From contig DASYKE010000225.1 of NCBI GenBank assembly GCA_035995725.1, forward strand, positions 1 to 37,172: DNA of 37,172 nucleotides, given 5' to 3'. The notes beneath the pieces are model-generated. The model saw only the letters and a list, made by a program, of their open reading frames with translations. It was not told the DNA's origin and made no database searches. Source of the stretch: JAQGLW01 sp035995725. Lineage in GTDB: Bacteria > Pseudomonadota > Gammaproteobacteria > Burkholderiales > Burkholderiaceae_D. Position numbers and translations under genes: made by a program. This document shows, piece after piece, positions 7,520 to 15,088 of the stretch (the first letter of the stretch is position 1; each line of letters opens with the position of its first letter).

Positions 7520-8502
7520 CGTCACGTCGCATCAAGCGGATCGCGCTGGCAATTGGCGACCCCAACGGCATCGGGCCGGAAATAGCGGTGAAGGCGGCTG
7601 CGGCACTGCATGGCAACGGCATCGAGCTGGTATTGGTCGGAGATGCCTTCGTGCTGCAGGCCTATCTGCAACGCCACGCGCCGCAGCTGCGGCTGGTGGA
7701 CTTTGATACTGAACAACGTTCATCCGAAACGACGGCTGTGCCTTTTGTCGATGCGGCGGCGCTTGCTGCGGACTTTTTCCTGCCAGGCGAAATACATGCG
7801 GAAGCCGGCGCGGCGACAGTTGCCTACGTGCGCGTTGCCGTCAAACTGGCACAGCAGGGCGCAGTGGATGCCGTGATCGGATGTCCGCACTCGGAAACCG
7901 CCATTCATCGTGCCGGCATATCGTTTTCCGGTTATCCGGGTTTGATCGCGGAATTGACCGGCACGCCGTCCGATCGGGTATTTCTGCTATTGGTATCGCC
8001 CGAATTGAAAATCGGTCACGTGACGCTGCACGAAAGGCTGCACAACGCCATTGCGCGCATCACGCCCGAGTTGGTGATTGCCGCCGCGGTAGCCGCGATC
8101 GAGGGCACGCGTGCGCTAGGCGTTGCAAAGCCGCGCCTCGGCGTATTCGGCATCAATCCGCACGCCGGCGAGAACGGGTTGTTCGGGGACGACGATCGCG
8201 TCGTCATCTCGCCTGCGGTAGCCCGGCTGCGCGAGCTTGGTTACGCCGTCGATGGACCGGCCGGCGCCGACCTGCTGCTGTCGCAGCGCAGGCACGATGT
8301 CTATCTGGCTATGTACCATGATCAGGGCCATATCCCGATCAAGCTGCTGAGCCCGCTGCAGGCCAGCGCCATGTCGGTGGGCTCAGGCATTGTGTTCAGC
8401 AGCGTCGGCCACGGCTGTGCCTACGACATCGCCGGACGCGGCGTGGCAGATCCCGCAGCGACGATCCGCACCGTGCGAATGCTTGCCGGACTGGAGTCTT
8501 GA
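7516..8502 (+). CDS. tphB: Terephthalate dihydrodiol dehydrogenase (TphB), PdxA family
   Basis: 328 residues. It belongs to the PdxA (4-hydroxythreonine-4-phosphate dehydrogenase) family, and TphB is the known catabolic member. It oxidises the cis-dihydrodiol of terephthalate with NAD and releases CO2, giving protocatechuate. The N-terminal GDPNGIGPEIAVKAAAAL is typical. The three metal-ligand histidines of PdxA are all present: His172 (VTLHERLHNAI), His216 (INPHAGENG) and His268 (MYHDQGHIPIK). Position between tphA3 and tphA1 argues against a vitamin B6 role. Start: ATG at 7516 overlapping the tphA3 stop; the longer open frame upstream lies wholly inside tphA3. Confidence 0.9.
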   Translation: MTSRRIKRIALAIGDPNGIGPEIAVKAAAALHGNGIELVLVGDAFVLQAYLQRHAPQLRLVDFDTEQRSSETTAVPFVDAAALAADFFLPGEIHAEAGAATVAYVRVAVKLAQQGAVDAVIGCPHSETAIHRAGISFSGYPGLIAELTGTPSDRVFLLLVSPELKIGHVTLHERLHNAIARITPELVIAAAVAAIEGTRALGVAKPRLGVFGINPHAGENGLFGDDDRVVISPAVARLRELGYAVDGPAGADLLLSQRRHDVYLAMYHDQGHIPIKLLSPLQASAMSVGSGIVFSSVGHGCAYDIAGRGVADPAATIRTVRMLAGLES

Positions 8503-9561
8503 ATGGCGGCGTTTCACAACATTCGGGTAGAGCACCACGATATCGAATTTTCCTGTGCAGACGAAAATCCGGTGCTGGACGGTGCGCTGGAAGCCGGCTA
8601 CGAGATTCCCTATTCCTGTCGCAGCGGTATCTGCGGCAGCTGCCGCGGAAAGATCGTGTCCGGCAACGTCGCCGGCGGCAGTGGCGCGGGCGTGCTGACT
8701 GAAGAGGAGCGACGAGACGGCCACGTGCTGCTGTGCCAGGCCAGGCCGTGTTCCGATCTGACGATTGCAGTGCGGGATGTCCATCGCCGCGAGCAGAGCT
8801 CGATCAAGCGCGTGACGGCCAAGGTCTATCGCGTGACCCGCGCGGCGCCCGACGTCACGGTGCTGCAATTGCGTTTCCCGGCCGGGACGAAGGTGCGCTT
8901 CAAGGCCGGGCAGTACCTGCGCGCGTATCTGGAAGATGGGACCTTTCGAAACTTTTCGATGGCGAATCCGCCGCATCAAAACGACGGCGTCGAACTGCAT
9001 ATTCGCCATGTGCCTGGCGGCAGATTTTCCCAGCATGTGGCCGATGGGCTGGCGGTTGGCCAGCCGCTAACAGTGTCGCTGCCTTATGGCGACTTCTTTC
9101 TGCGTGACGAGGGAGATGGTCCGATTATTCTGCTGGCCAGCGGCACCGGCTTTGCCCCGATCAAATCCATCATTGAGGAAGCGATAAAGCACCGGCAATC
9201 GCGCACTATGGTGCTTTACTGGGGCGCCAGGCGCCTGGAAGACCTGTACCGGATCGATCTGCCGCGCAAGTGGGCAGCGCAGCTTCCCTGGTTCAATTTT
9301 GTGCCGGTACTTTCCGAAGCCGGTCCGGCAGACGGCTGGGAAGGACGGACCGGGTTGGTGCATCAGGCGGTGATGAAAGATTTCGGCGCCCTGAGCGACC
9401 ATGATGTATATGCCTGCGGCGCCCCGGTGATGATCCACGCGGCGCGCCAGGCGTTTGTCGGGGAGCGAGGTCTGGACCGCGATGCGTTTTACTGCGATGC
9501 ATTCGTCGCGACCGCGCCAGCGGATTCCAGCGCTGCCCCCGCGTCACCCCAGGCGGCCTGA
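8503..9561 (+). CDS. tphA1: Terephthalate dioxygenase reductase component (TphA1)
   Basis: 352 residues in three parts. An N-terminal plant-type [2Fe-2S] ferredoxin domain carries Cys39, Cys44, Cys47 and Cys78 (CRSGICGSC ... LLCQ). A FAD-binding barrel follows, with the RNFSMANPP flavin motif. A nucleotide-binding domain ends the protein (ASGTGFAPIKSIIEEA, then VYACGAPVMIHAARQAF). It carries electrons from NAD(P)H to the Rieske centre of TphA2A3. The ferredoxin-first order and the length match TphA1 (about 336). The ATG directly abuts the tphB stop (TGAATG), with GGAG upstream. The C-terminus ends in a loose Ala/Pro/Ser-rich tail, and the frame just past the stop contains a relic of another gene. 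Confidence 0.9.
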   Translation: MAAFHNIRVEHHDIEFSCADENPVLDGALEAGYEIPYSCRSGICGSCRGKIVSGNVAGGSGAGVLTEEERRDGHVLLCQARPCSDLTIAVRDVHRREQSSIKRVTAKVYRVTRAAPDVTVLQLRFPAGTKVRFKAGQYLRAYLEDGTFRNFSMANPPHQNDGVELHIRHVPGGRFSQHVADGLAVGQPLTVSLPYGDFFLRDEGDGPIILLASGTGFAPIKSIIEEAIKHRQSRTMVLYWGARRLEDLYRIDLPRKWAAQLPWFNFVPVLSEAGPADGWEGRTGLVHQAVMKDFGALSDHDVYACGAPVMIHAARQAFVGERGLDRDAFYCDAFVATAPADSSAAPASPQAA

Positions 9562-9687
9562 TATCTGCGCTTTGCCGATGATGGCTGGATCAACTATCAC
9601 CGCGATTATTGGGATGGCACCGAAAAACTATTTGAAAACTACTATTTGAAAACTGCCGCTGCCTGGCGGCCTGATGCACACACTTAA
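9562..9687 (+). pseudogene. Relic of an NTF2-like (SnoaL-like) protein gene C-terminus
   Basis: Forty-one codons lie in the same frame as tphA1, directly after its stop. They read like the end of a nuclear-transport-factor-2-like protein: a strand with FADDGWINYHRDYWDG followed by a short helix EKLFEN. There is no start codon and no upstream domain, so it can only be a fragment. A perfect 14-bp tandem duplication at 9627-9654 shifts the frame; without it the reading would end after about seven more codons in LAA and a stop. Family identification rests on the HRDYWD motif and is moderate. It may mark the join where the tph operon meets older sequence. Confidence 0.45.
9627..9654. repeat. Perfect 14-bp tandem duplication in the relic
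   Basis: ACTATTTGAAAACT occurs twice in direct succession (9627-9640 and 9641-9654). Fourteen is not a multiple of three, so the duplication changes the frame of the relic it lies in. Confidence 0.9.
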
Positions 9688-9715
9688 ACAAGCTGCCCGA
9701 ATTTGACGTAACATT

Positions 9716-9741
9716 GTCGACTTTTAAGTCATTGAGTCGAC
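9716..9741. promoter_or_regulatory. Inverted repeat upstream of the MFS exporter gene
   Basis: Arms GTCGACT (9716-9722) and AGTCGAC (9735-9741) separated by 12 bases, ending 18 bases before the MFS start. TTGACG at 9703-9708 could be a -35 element, but no good -10 follows at the right distance. It may be an operator; no regulator is adjacent. Confidence 0.3.
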
Positions 9742-9759
9742 CGCCGTGCGGGCAACAAT

Positions 9760-11040
9760 ATGAGTTCTTCTACCGCAGCTCCATCGGCTCCGCCGTCCGC
9801 CCGCAGCGAAGGCTTGGTTCTGCTCACGCTCGCCGGTATCCAGTTCACGCATATCCTCGACTTCATGATTATCATGCCGCTGGGGCCACAACTGATCCGG
9901 TTGCTGAATATTAATACACATGAATTCGGCCTGTTGCTGTCGTCCTATACCTTCACTGCGGCGGCATCGGGTTTGCTCGCCGCGACTTACATCGATCGCT
10001 TCGATCGCCGCAAGTTGATACTGACGATTTATGGACTTTTCATGCTGGCGACACTGGCGTGCGGCCTGGCGCCGAATTACGCAACGCTGCTGATTGCACG
10101 CGCGCTGGCCGGAGCTTTCGGCGGCGTGCTGGGAGCGCTGGTGCAAACAATGGTGGCCGATTTGATTCCGTTCGAGCGCCGCGGACAGGCGATGGGGACC
10201 ATCATGACGGCCTTCTCGCTATCGACCGTGGCGGGCGTGCCGCTTGGCCTGCTGCTTGCCAACCATTTGCCTTCGATCGGTTGGCGTGCACCGTTCTTTT
10301 TCATCGTGCTGCTATCGGCGATGTTCTTCTTTATCGCGTACAAGCTGTTGCCGAGCCTGACCTCCCATATGATCCGGCCCGCGCAGGGCACGCAGGGCAA
10401 TATCTTCAAGCAGATTTACGCAGTCGCGAAAGTAGGAAACCATCTGAAAGCGTTTGCCTTCGTATCGTTGCTGATGATGGCAGGCTTTACCGTGGTTCCT
10501 TACATCGCGCTTTACACAACCTCCAATCTCGGCCTGCCCGAGTCTTTCCTTACCATCATTTACCTGTGTGGCGGCGCGGCAACTTTTTTCACTTCACGTG
10601 CCATCGGCAGGATGGCAGACAAGTACGGCAAGCAGCAGGCATTCATATGGATTACCTTTGCATCGTTCATCCCGCTGCTGATCACGACGCACCTGGTGCC
10701 GGTGCCATGGTGGGTCGTGCTGATCAATTCAACCGTGTTCTTCATCCTGGTGCCGGGCCGCATGATTCCCGGCATGGCGCTGCTGACCGCCGCGGCTTCA
10801 TCTCAGGTGCGCGGTACGTTCATGAGCCTGGTGTCATCGGTGCAAATGCTGGCCTCCGGTCTGGCGTCGCTAATCGCCGGCCTCATCATCACGCGCACCG
10901 CAGGCGGACAAATCGAGCATTTCAATATCGTCGGCTATATCGCCGTTGCATGCGGTCTGCTCGCGATCTGGCTGGTGCGGCAACTGAAAGTCACACCGGC
11001 GGAAATCGCCGCGCCGGCGCCCGGAAAAATGCCGGTCTAG
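9760..11040 (+). CDS. MFS transporter, AraJ-like efflux type
   Basis: 426 residues with about 12 hydrophobic segments and a Ser/Ala/Pro-rich cytoplasmic N-terminus. The first half carries QFTHILDFMIIMPLGPQL, the loop 2-3 motif YIDRFDRRKL and an R-rich TM4 with ARALAGAFGGVLGAL; the second half carries SRAIGRMADKYGKQQAF. This is the drug/sugar efflux branch of MFS (arabinose-efflux-permease-like). The substrate is not known. It is downstream of the tph operon in the same direction, but the 198-base gap with its own inverted repeat suggests separate transcription, so a link to terephthalate is not supported. It is tail-to-tail with phaM; their stop codons share the palindrome CTAG. Confidence 0.82.
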   Translation: MSSSTAAPSAPPSARSEGLVLLTLAGIQFTHILDFMIIMPLGPQLIRLLNINTHEFGLLLSSYTFTAAASGLLAATYIDRFDRRKLILTIYGLFMLATLACGLAPNYATLLIARALAGAFGGVLGALVQTMVADLIPFERRGQAMGTIMTAFSLSTVAGVPLGLLLANHLPSIGWRAPFFFIVLLSAMFFFIAYKLLPSLTSHMIRPAQGTQGNIFKQIYAVAKVGNHLKAFAFVSLLMMAGFTVVPYIALYTTSNLGLPESFLTIIYLCGGAATFFTSRAIGRMADKYGKQQAFIWITFASFIPLLITTHLVPVPWWVVLINSTVFFILVPGRMIPGMALLTAAASSQVRGTFMSLVSSVQMLASGLASLIAGLIITRTAGGQIEHFNIVGYIAVACGLLAIWLVRQLKVTPAEIAAPAPGKMPV

Positions 11041-11627
11041 GGTTTGGACGACGACTTGCGCTTGCGCGGCGCTGCCGGCTTCACGGCAGGTGGCTCCGGT
11101 TCGGGTTTAATTGCCGTATTGACTGCCTGCTTGAACTGATCCTGCAGCATATTCCACCATGCAGCAGGATTGGCAAAAGGCGCAATCTCGCCGGCAGGGG
11201 GCGTGGCCGATTGCGGCTCGGATTCTTGCGGCCCGCCGGAATTTTGCGGCCCGGAGTCTTGCGTTTCTGATTTTGCAGCGGCCGGCATCGGAAATGAGAA
11301 GGGCGATTCGAACGCGGGTTTTTCTCCATTCGCGGCCGCATTTGGCTGGACCATCGAACTCATCGCCGCGCTCATCGATTGCAATGCCGAGATTGTCGCA
11401 CTTTGCACTTCGAGCGCCTGGATCGTACCGCGCAGCATGTTCATGTTCAGCGTCAGCCAGGATTCCACCGCTTTCAAATCCGCTATCTGCTTGTTGATAT
11501 CGTCGACCGATAGCGTCGGCATCGTCATTCCGGGTATCTTCATGCCGCCCCACATATTTTTGACAAACTCGAGCGGGTCCGTCATGGCACCGGCGCCTGT
11601 GGTACCGTAGGTATTGGAATTTGACAT
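11037..11627 (-). CDS. phaM: PhaM-like polyhydroxyalkanoate granule regulatory protein
   Basis: 196 residues. The N-terminal part (DPLEFVKNMWGGMKIPGM, then DINKQIADLKAVESWLTLNMNMLRGTIQALEVQ) is the conserved PhaM region with an amphipathic helix. The middle is low-complexity and rich in Pro, Ser and Glu. The C-terminus is a basic tail, KPAAPRKRKSSSKP. In Ralstonia (Cupriavidus), PhaM activates the PHB synthase PhaC1 and attaches granules to the nucleoid through a basic C-terminal tail. The same tail here supports DNA binding, which is an inference. The start at 11627 has GGAGATC at a good distance. No other pha gene is in the window. Implies that the organism makes PHB. Confidence 0.85.
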   Translation of the reverse strand: MSNSNTYGTTGAGAMTDPLEFVKNMWGGMKIPGMTMPTLSVDDINKQIADLKAVESWLTLNMNMLRGTIQALEVQSATISALQSMSAAMSSMVQPNAAANGEKPAFESPFSFPMPAAAKSETQDSGPQNSGGPQESEPQSATPPAGEIAPFANPAAWWNMLQDQFKQAVNTAIKPEPEPPAVKPAAPRKRKSSSKP

Positions 11628-11969
11628 GGCAGATCTCCGTTAGCAGATGCAGCCAGCGTAGCAGATAAAGGGAATGAAAAAAACTTCTAAGCTTCCAGTT
11701 TTAGATAAATGTCAGACGCCGGAATTACCGTCATCCGGCTGACCATGCCGAGCGTTCAGCTGCATGAATTGAATCATTTAATTTTCAACCGTTGTTCGTG
11801 GCCAAGTATCGGTAATGCAACTGGACGTTCTACATTGGCAATTCTACGCCGCCATTTCATGGCCTTATGATGCGGAACCGATACATGTGGCCCAAGAATC
11901 ATTGCCTCTCAGGAACTGCACCGTCATAGTCACATCCCATCGAAGCGCCGATGCGTTTACACTATCGGC
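11628..11969. other. Intergenic stretch between phaM and the first DUF3108 gene
   Basis: 342 bases between two divergent genes. It must hold both promoters, but I could not pick a convincing -35/-10 pair for either. No RNA gene, repeat or credible small ORF was recognised. Confidence 0.5.
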
Positions 11970-13073
11970 ATGCCCAAAATCTTTGCCGAACCTCGTACTG
12001 ATCGCATGCTCGCTTCCAGGCGCTGGATTGCGTTGCTGATCGCATCGGCATTAATGCACTTCGTTACCATTGAATGGGTTGGCGGCAACATTGGCATGCC
12101 ATCATTGCACAGCCAAGATCAGACGGCGATTATCGCGCAATTGCGCACCAGGCAACCGGCAGGCGAACCAGTCGTCGCGGCCTTGCCGAAACGGGCAGCC
12201 AGGCCCAAACCGCGGCCGGTGCCGGTTACTCCGCTTGAACCGGCAATGACCGCTTCTGCGGAAGCAGCACCTGTTTTGCCGCCGGAGGTTACAGAAGTGC
12301 CGCACAGCATCGAACCGGTCACCGAATTGTCCCCTCCGGCGGAAGCGGAAGTCCCCGCCCCCGTTAACGCGGCCGATATCATTCCTGCTCAAGAACCGGC
12401 CGCTACGCATTACAAGGTGCGTCTGCCGTCATCCGCGGAATTGAAATACGACGTGCAAGCGCTGCGCGACGGCCAAATGGTTTACGGAAGCGGCAAAATC
12501 GGTTGGCAATCCGACGGCGAACGTTACACAGTCAACGGAAACGCAAGCATACTCGTTTTTACCGTGCTGGATTTCAAGAGCGCAGGGGTGATCGACCAAT
12601 TTGGTGTTGCACCGGTGATTTATACCGAGAAACGCTTCCGCAAACCTGAAACCAATACGCATTTCAATCGCGAACGCAACACCATCAGCTTTTCTGCCTC
12701 CACTGCTTCCTATCCGCGCGCAGGAGGTGAGCAGGATCGCGCCAGCATCGTTTGGCAGCTTGCCGGCATCGGCCGCGGCGATACCGAAAAATTCGTGCCC
12801 GGCGCAGAAATCGATTTTTTCGTTGCCGGCGTGCGCGATGCCGAAACCTGGCGCATCCAGGTCATCGGTCAGGAAGAAGTCGAAGTCGGCATCGGCAAGA
12901 TGAATGCGTGGCATGTAGTGCGTATCCCACGACCAGGTTCTTATGAGCAGAAACTCGACATCTGGCTGTCGCAGCAACAAGGGTGGTACCCGGTGAAGCT
13001 GCGATTTACCGAAACCAACGGCGAATATCTTGACATGTCGTTATCGAATTTGACCATTGGCACCGCCAACTGA
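11970..13073 (+). CDS. DUF3108 protein with membrane anchor and proline-rich linker
   Basis: 367 residues. One N-terminal hydrophobic segment (about residues 18-34, RRWIALLIASALMHFV) is followed by a long Pro/Ala/Glu linker to about residue 145, rather like TonB. The C-terminal DUF3108 domain begins at HYKVRLPSSAELKYDVQA. It has the repeated features YTVNGNASILVF, APVIYTEKRFRKPETNTHFNRE and LDIWLSQQQGWYPVKLRF. The domain should face the periplasm. No biochemical role is established for the family; a cell-envelope or carrier role is a guess. An ATG 12 codons in (MLASRRW) is an alternative start. The gene is followed after 30 bases by a paralogue of the same domain. Confidence 0.75.
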   Translation: MPKIFAEPRTDRMLASRRWIALLIASALMHFVTIEWVGGNIGMPSLHSQDQTAIIAQLRTRQPAGEPVVAALPKRAARPKPRPVPVTPLEPAMTASAEAAPVLPPEVTEVPHSIEPVTELSPPAEAEVPAPVNAADIIPAQEPAATHYKVRLPSSAELKYDVQALRDGQMVYGSGKIGWQSDGERYTVNGNASILVFTVLDFKSAGVIDQFGVAPVIYTEKRFRKPETNTHFNRERNTISFSASTASYPRAGGEQDRASIVWQLAGIGRGDTEKFVPGAEIDFFVAGVRDAETWRIQVIGQEEVEVGIGKMNAWHVVRIPRPGSYEQKLDIWLSQQQGWYPVKLRFTETNGEYLDMSLSNLTIGTAN

Positions 13074-13103
13074 ATTCTTCTTTTTTATTCCGCCGAAAAT
13101 ACG

Positions 13104-13856
13104 ATGTCCAATTATCTCGTACGCGTTGTCTTGTTTTCCCTATTGGCGTGGAGTGCCACGATTGCGCCGGCAACGGCAGCGGAACGCGCCGCGGTGAAGT
13201 ACAGGTTCAAGTTGCCGCCCTCCGCAGACCTGGTCTATTCGATCAAGGCCAGGCAAAGCGGTCTGGCGATCAACGGCGATGCGCTCATCCAGTGGAATGC
13301 CGCAAATAACAAATTCTCGGTAACGACAGAAACGCGCGCAATGCTGGTGGGGAAAATACTCGACGCGAAAAGCGAGGGGGCAATCGATGAATTTGGCCTG
13401 GCGCCGGTAACGTTTACCGAAAAACGCTTCCGCAAAGCGCCTACGACCGCATCATTCAACCGCCAGGCAAAAACGATCAGTTTTACCCAATCTGCGCAAA
13501 CGTATCCGATCAAGGGCGGCGAGCAGGATCGCAACAGCGCGATATGGCAGCTGATCGCGGTGGCGCGCGGCAACCAGGCAAAATTCAAACCGGGATCGGC
13601 ATGGGGGTTTTTCGTGGCTGGACAGCATGACGCCGAGCAGTGGACATTCAAGGTAACCGCACAGGAAAAAATCGGGACACCGCTGGGCGACATGAATGCT
13701 TTGCATATTGAAAGGATGGCTCCGCCCGACTCAAAAGGACAGCATCTCGACATCTGGCTCGCGCCATCGATGGAATGGTATCCGGTACGCTTGCGCTATA
13801 CCGACTCGGACACTGAATTCATTGAACAGACGCTGCAAAAGATCACCAAGAAATAG
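13104..13856 (+). CDS. Secreted DUF3108 protein, paralogue of the preceding gene
   Basis: 250 residues. A signal peptide (about 1-25, ending ATA before AERAAVKYRF) leads into a DUF3108 domain that parallels the upstream protein block by block: YRFKLPPSADLVYSIKA, APVTFTEKRFRKAPTTASFNRQ, TYPIKGGEQDRNSAIWQLIA, FFVAGQHDAEQWTFKV and LDIWLAPSMEWYPVRLRY. It lacks the anchor and proline-rich linker, so it should be free in the periplasm. The two genes look like a duplication in which one copy kept or gained a membrane tether. Function unknown. It is probably co-transcribed with the first copy and lies 49 bases before queC. Confidence 0.75.
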   Translation: MSNYLVRVVLFSLLAWSATIAPATAAERAAVKYRFKLPPSADLVYSIKARQSGLAINGDALIQWNAANNKFSVTTETRAMLVGKILDAKSEGAIDEFGLAPVTFTEKRFRKAPTTASFNRQAKTISFTQSAQTYPIKGGEQDRNSAIWQLIAVARGNQAKFKPGSAWGFFVAGQHDAEQWTFKVTAQEKIGTPLGDMNALHIERMAPPDSKGQHLDIWLAPSMEWYPVRLRYTDSDTEFIEQTLQKITKK

Positions 13857-13905
13857 TCAGGTTGAATTAAGAAATTCGCGTAGGTTTTTATATCGGCAAA
13901 CAAAT

Positions 13906-14646
13906 ATGGCGCTTTCTCGCGGTGCACTTGTACTTTTCAGCGGCGGACAGGATTCGACGACCTGCGTTGCATGGGCATTGTCGCGTTATCCGAAGGTCGA
14001 GACGATCGGTTTTGACTACGGCCAACGCCATGCGATCGAACTGACCGTGCGCCCTTCCCTGCTGCAAAAATTGCGTATGCTGTCGCCCGACTGGGATCAG
14101 CGGCTCGGCGACGACCACATGATCGACCTATCGCTTATTGCAAAAATTTCCGATACTGCGCTGACGCAAAACGTTGAAATTGCGATGCAGGAAAACGGTC
14201 TGCCGAATACCTTCGTGCCGGGACGCAATTTGCTGTTCATGACCGTCGCCGCCACCGTCGCCTATCGGCGCGGGCTGGATGTTTTGGTTGGAGGCATGTG
14301 CGAAACCGATTTTTCCGGCTACCCGGACTGCCGCAACGATACGATGCAAGCGCTGCAAGCCGCCCTCAATCTCGGCATGGCGACGCAATTCAGGATCGAG
14401 ACGCCGCTGATGTGGATCGACAAGGCAGCGACATGGGAAATGGCGCACGCGCTGGGCGGCGATGCGCTGATCGAACTGATCCGCAAAGACACGCACACCT
14501 GCTATCTGGGACAGCGGGGGACGTTGCATGAATGGGGATACGGCTGCGGAAAATGTCCGGCCTGCGAACTGCGCGCGCGCGGATACCGGCAATTCGCGGA
14601 AGGTAACGGCGGCATGCCACATCCGTCGCGAACTAGCGGCGGCTAG
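13906..14646 (+). CDS. queC: 7-cyano-7-deazaguanine synthase (QueC)
   Basis: 246 residues. It converts 7-carboxy-7-deazaguanine to preQ0 using ATP and ammonia, in the queuosine tRNA-modification pathway. The ATP-binding PP-loop SGGQDST is at residues 12-18. The C-terminal zinc site is Cys199, Cys214, Cys217 and Cys220 (DTHTCYLG, then GCGKCPAC). VLVGGMCETDFSGYPDCR is also typical of the family. The open frame continues upstream into the DUF3108 gene, but MALSRGALVLFSGGQ at 13906 is the natural start, although no strong ribosome binding site precedes it. No queD, queE or queF is in the window. I looked for a preQ1 riboswitch in the 49-base gap and did not see one. Confidence 0.93.
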   Translation: MALSRGALVLFSGGQDSTTCVAWALSRYPKVETIGFDYGQRHAIELTVRPSLLQKLRMLSPDWDQRLGDDHMIDLSLIAKISDTALTQNVEIAMQENGLPNTFVPGRNLLFMTVAATVAYRRGLDVLVGGMCETDFSGYPDCRNDTMQALQAALNLGMATQFRIETPLMWIDKAATWEMAHALGGDALIELIRKDTHTCYLGQRGTLHEWGYGCGKCPACELRARGYRQFAEGNGGMPHPSRTSGG

Positions 14647-14949
14647 TTGGGTCGCTCTCGAATCAGCCGAATATCGATTTTGCGTTGAACATAGGTCCAC
14701 TCTACCGTGCGACGGAGGGTCGCCACCAATTCTTCAAATTCCTGCGCATCCGACGGCGCATATTCAAGCCAGGTCAGGAACTCGAATGGGTCGCCAGATC
14801 ACGGCAATGGTGAAGCCTTCCCGACGGCGGGAAGATGCTTTGGTCCAGTCGCAATATATGCAGACCTTGTCTTCAGCGTCTCTCACCGTTCGTCTTGTGC
14901 AAGCCCCCAACCACGGCGTCGATTTCATAATTGAACGGAATAGACCCAA
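14643..14949 (-). pseudogene. Frameshifted relic of a small conserved gene
   Basis: The 3' part reads cleanly as FEFLTWLEYAPSDAQEFEEL and on to EWTYVQRKIDIRLIR, then a stop at 14643 that overlaps the queC stop on the other strand. Upstream, the coding sense moves to another frame (VCIYCDWTKASSRRREGFTI, about 14785-14880) and then probably to a third (FNYEIDAVVGG, near 14910-14940). At least two frame changes are therefore needed to restore one protein of roughly 100 residues. No family name can be given with confidence; the C-terminal block suggests a small ferredoxin-like-fold protein. Confidence 0.45.
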
Positions 14950-15020
14950 ACCGACTGTGGTTCTATTGCAAATAGGTTAGATTATTGATATTGTGCAAAC
15001 GTTGCATGAAAAAATAAGTT

Positions 15021-15048
15021 TTGCAATAGCTATATGTGTCTATACAAT
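15021..15048 (+). promoter_or_regulatory. Predicted promoter of the gntR-aconitase X operon with HutC-type operator
   Basis: TTGCAA (15021-15026), a 16-base spacer and TACAAT (15043-15048) form a good sigma-70 promoter. GTCTATAC at 15038-15045 fits the GTNTANAC pattern described for HutC-subfamily GntR operators and overlaps the -10 element, so the regulator encoded just downstream could repress its own operon here. A separate palindrome TGCAA-ACG-TTGCA lies at 14994-15006. Confidence 0.5.
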
Positions 15049-15088
15049 AAGACGTGTTAATACAACTTATCATGTGTGCTTTTACCAT

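Noticed and set aside
7516..8502. Vitamin B6 enzyme PdxA
   Set aside because: The protein is of the PdxA family, but its place between tphA3 and tphA1 with overlapping codons fits the catabolic dehydrogenase TphB.
11037..11040. MFS and phaM stop codons sharing the palindrome CTAG
   Set aside because: A curiosity of tail-to-tail genes with no evident function.
13857..13905. preQ1 riboswitch in front of queC
   Set aside because: The 49-base gap is short and shows no preQ1-I stem or A-rich tail pattern.
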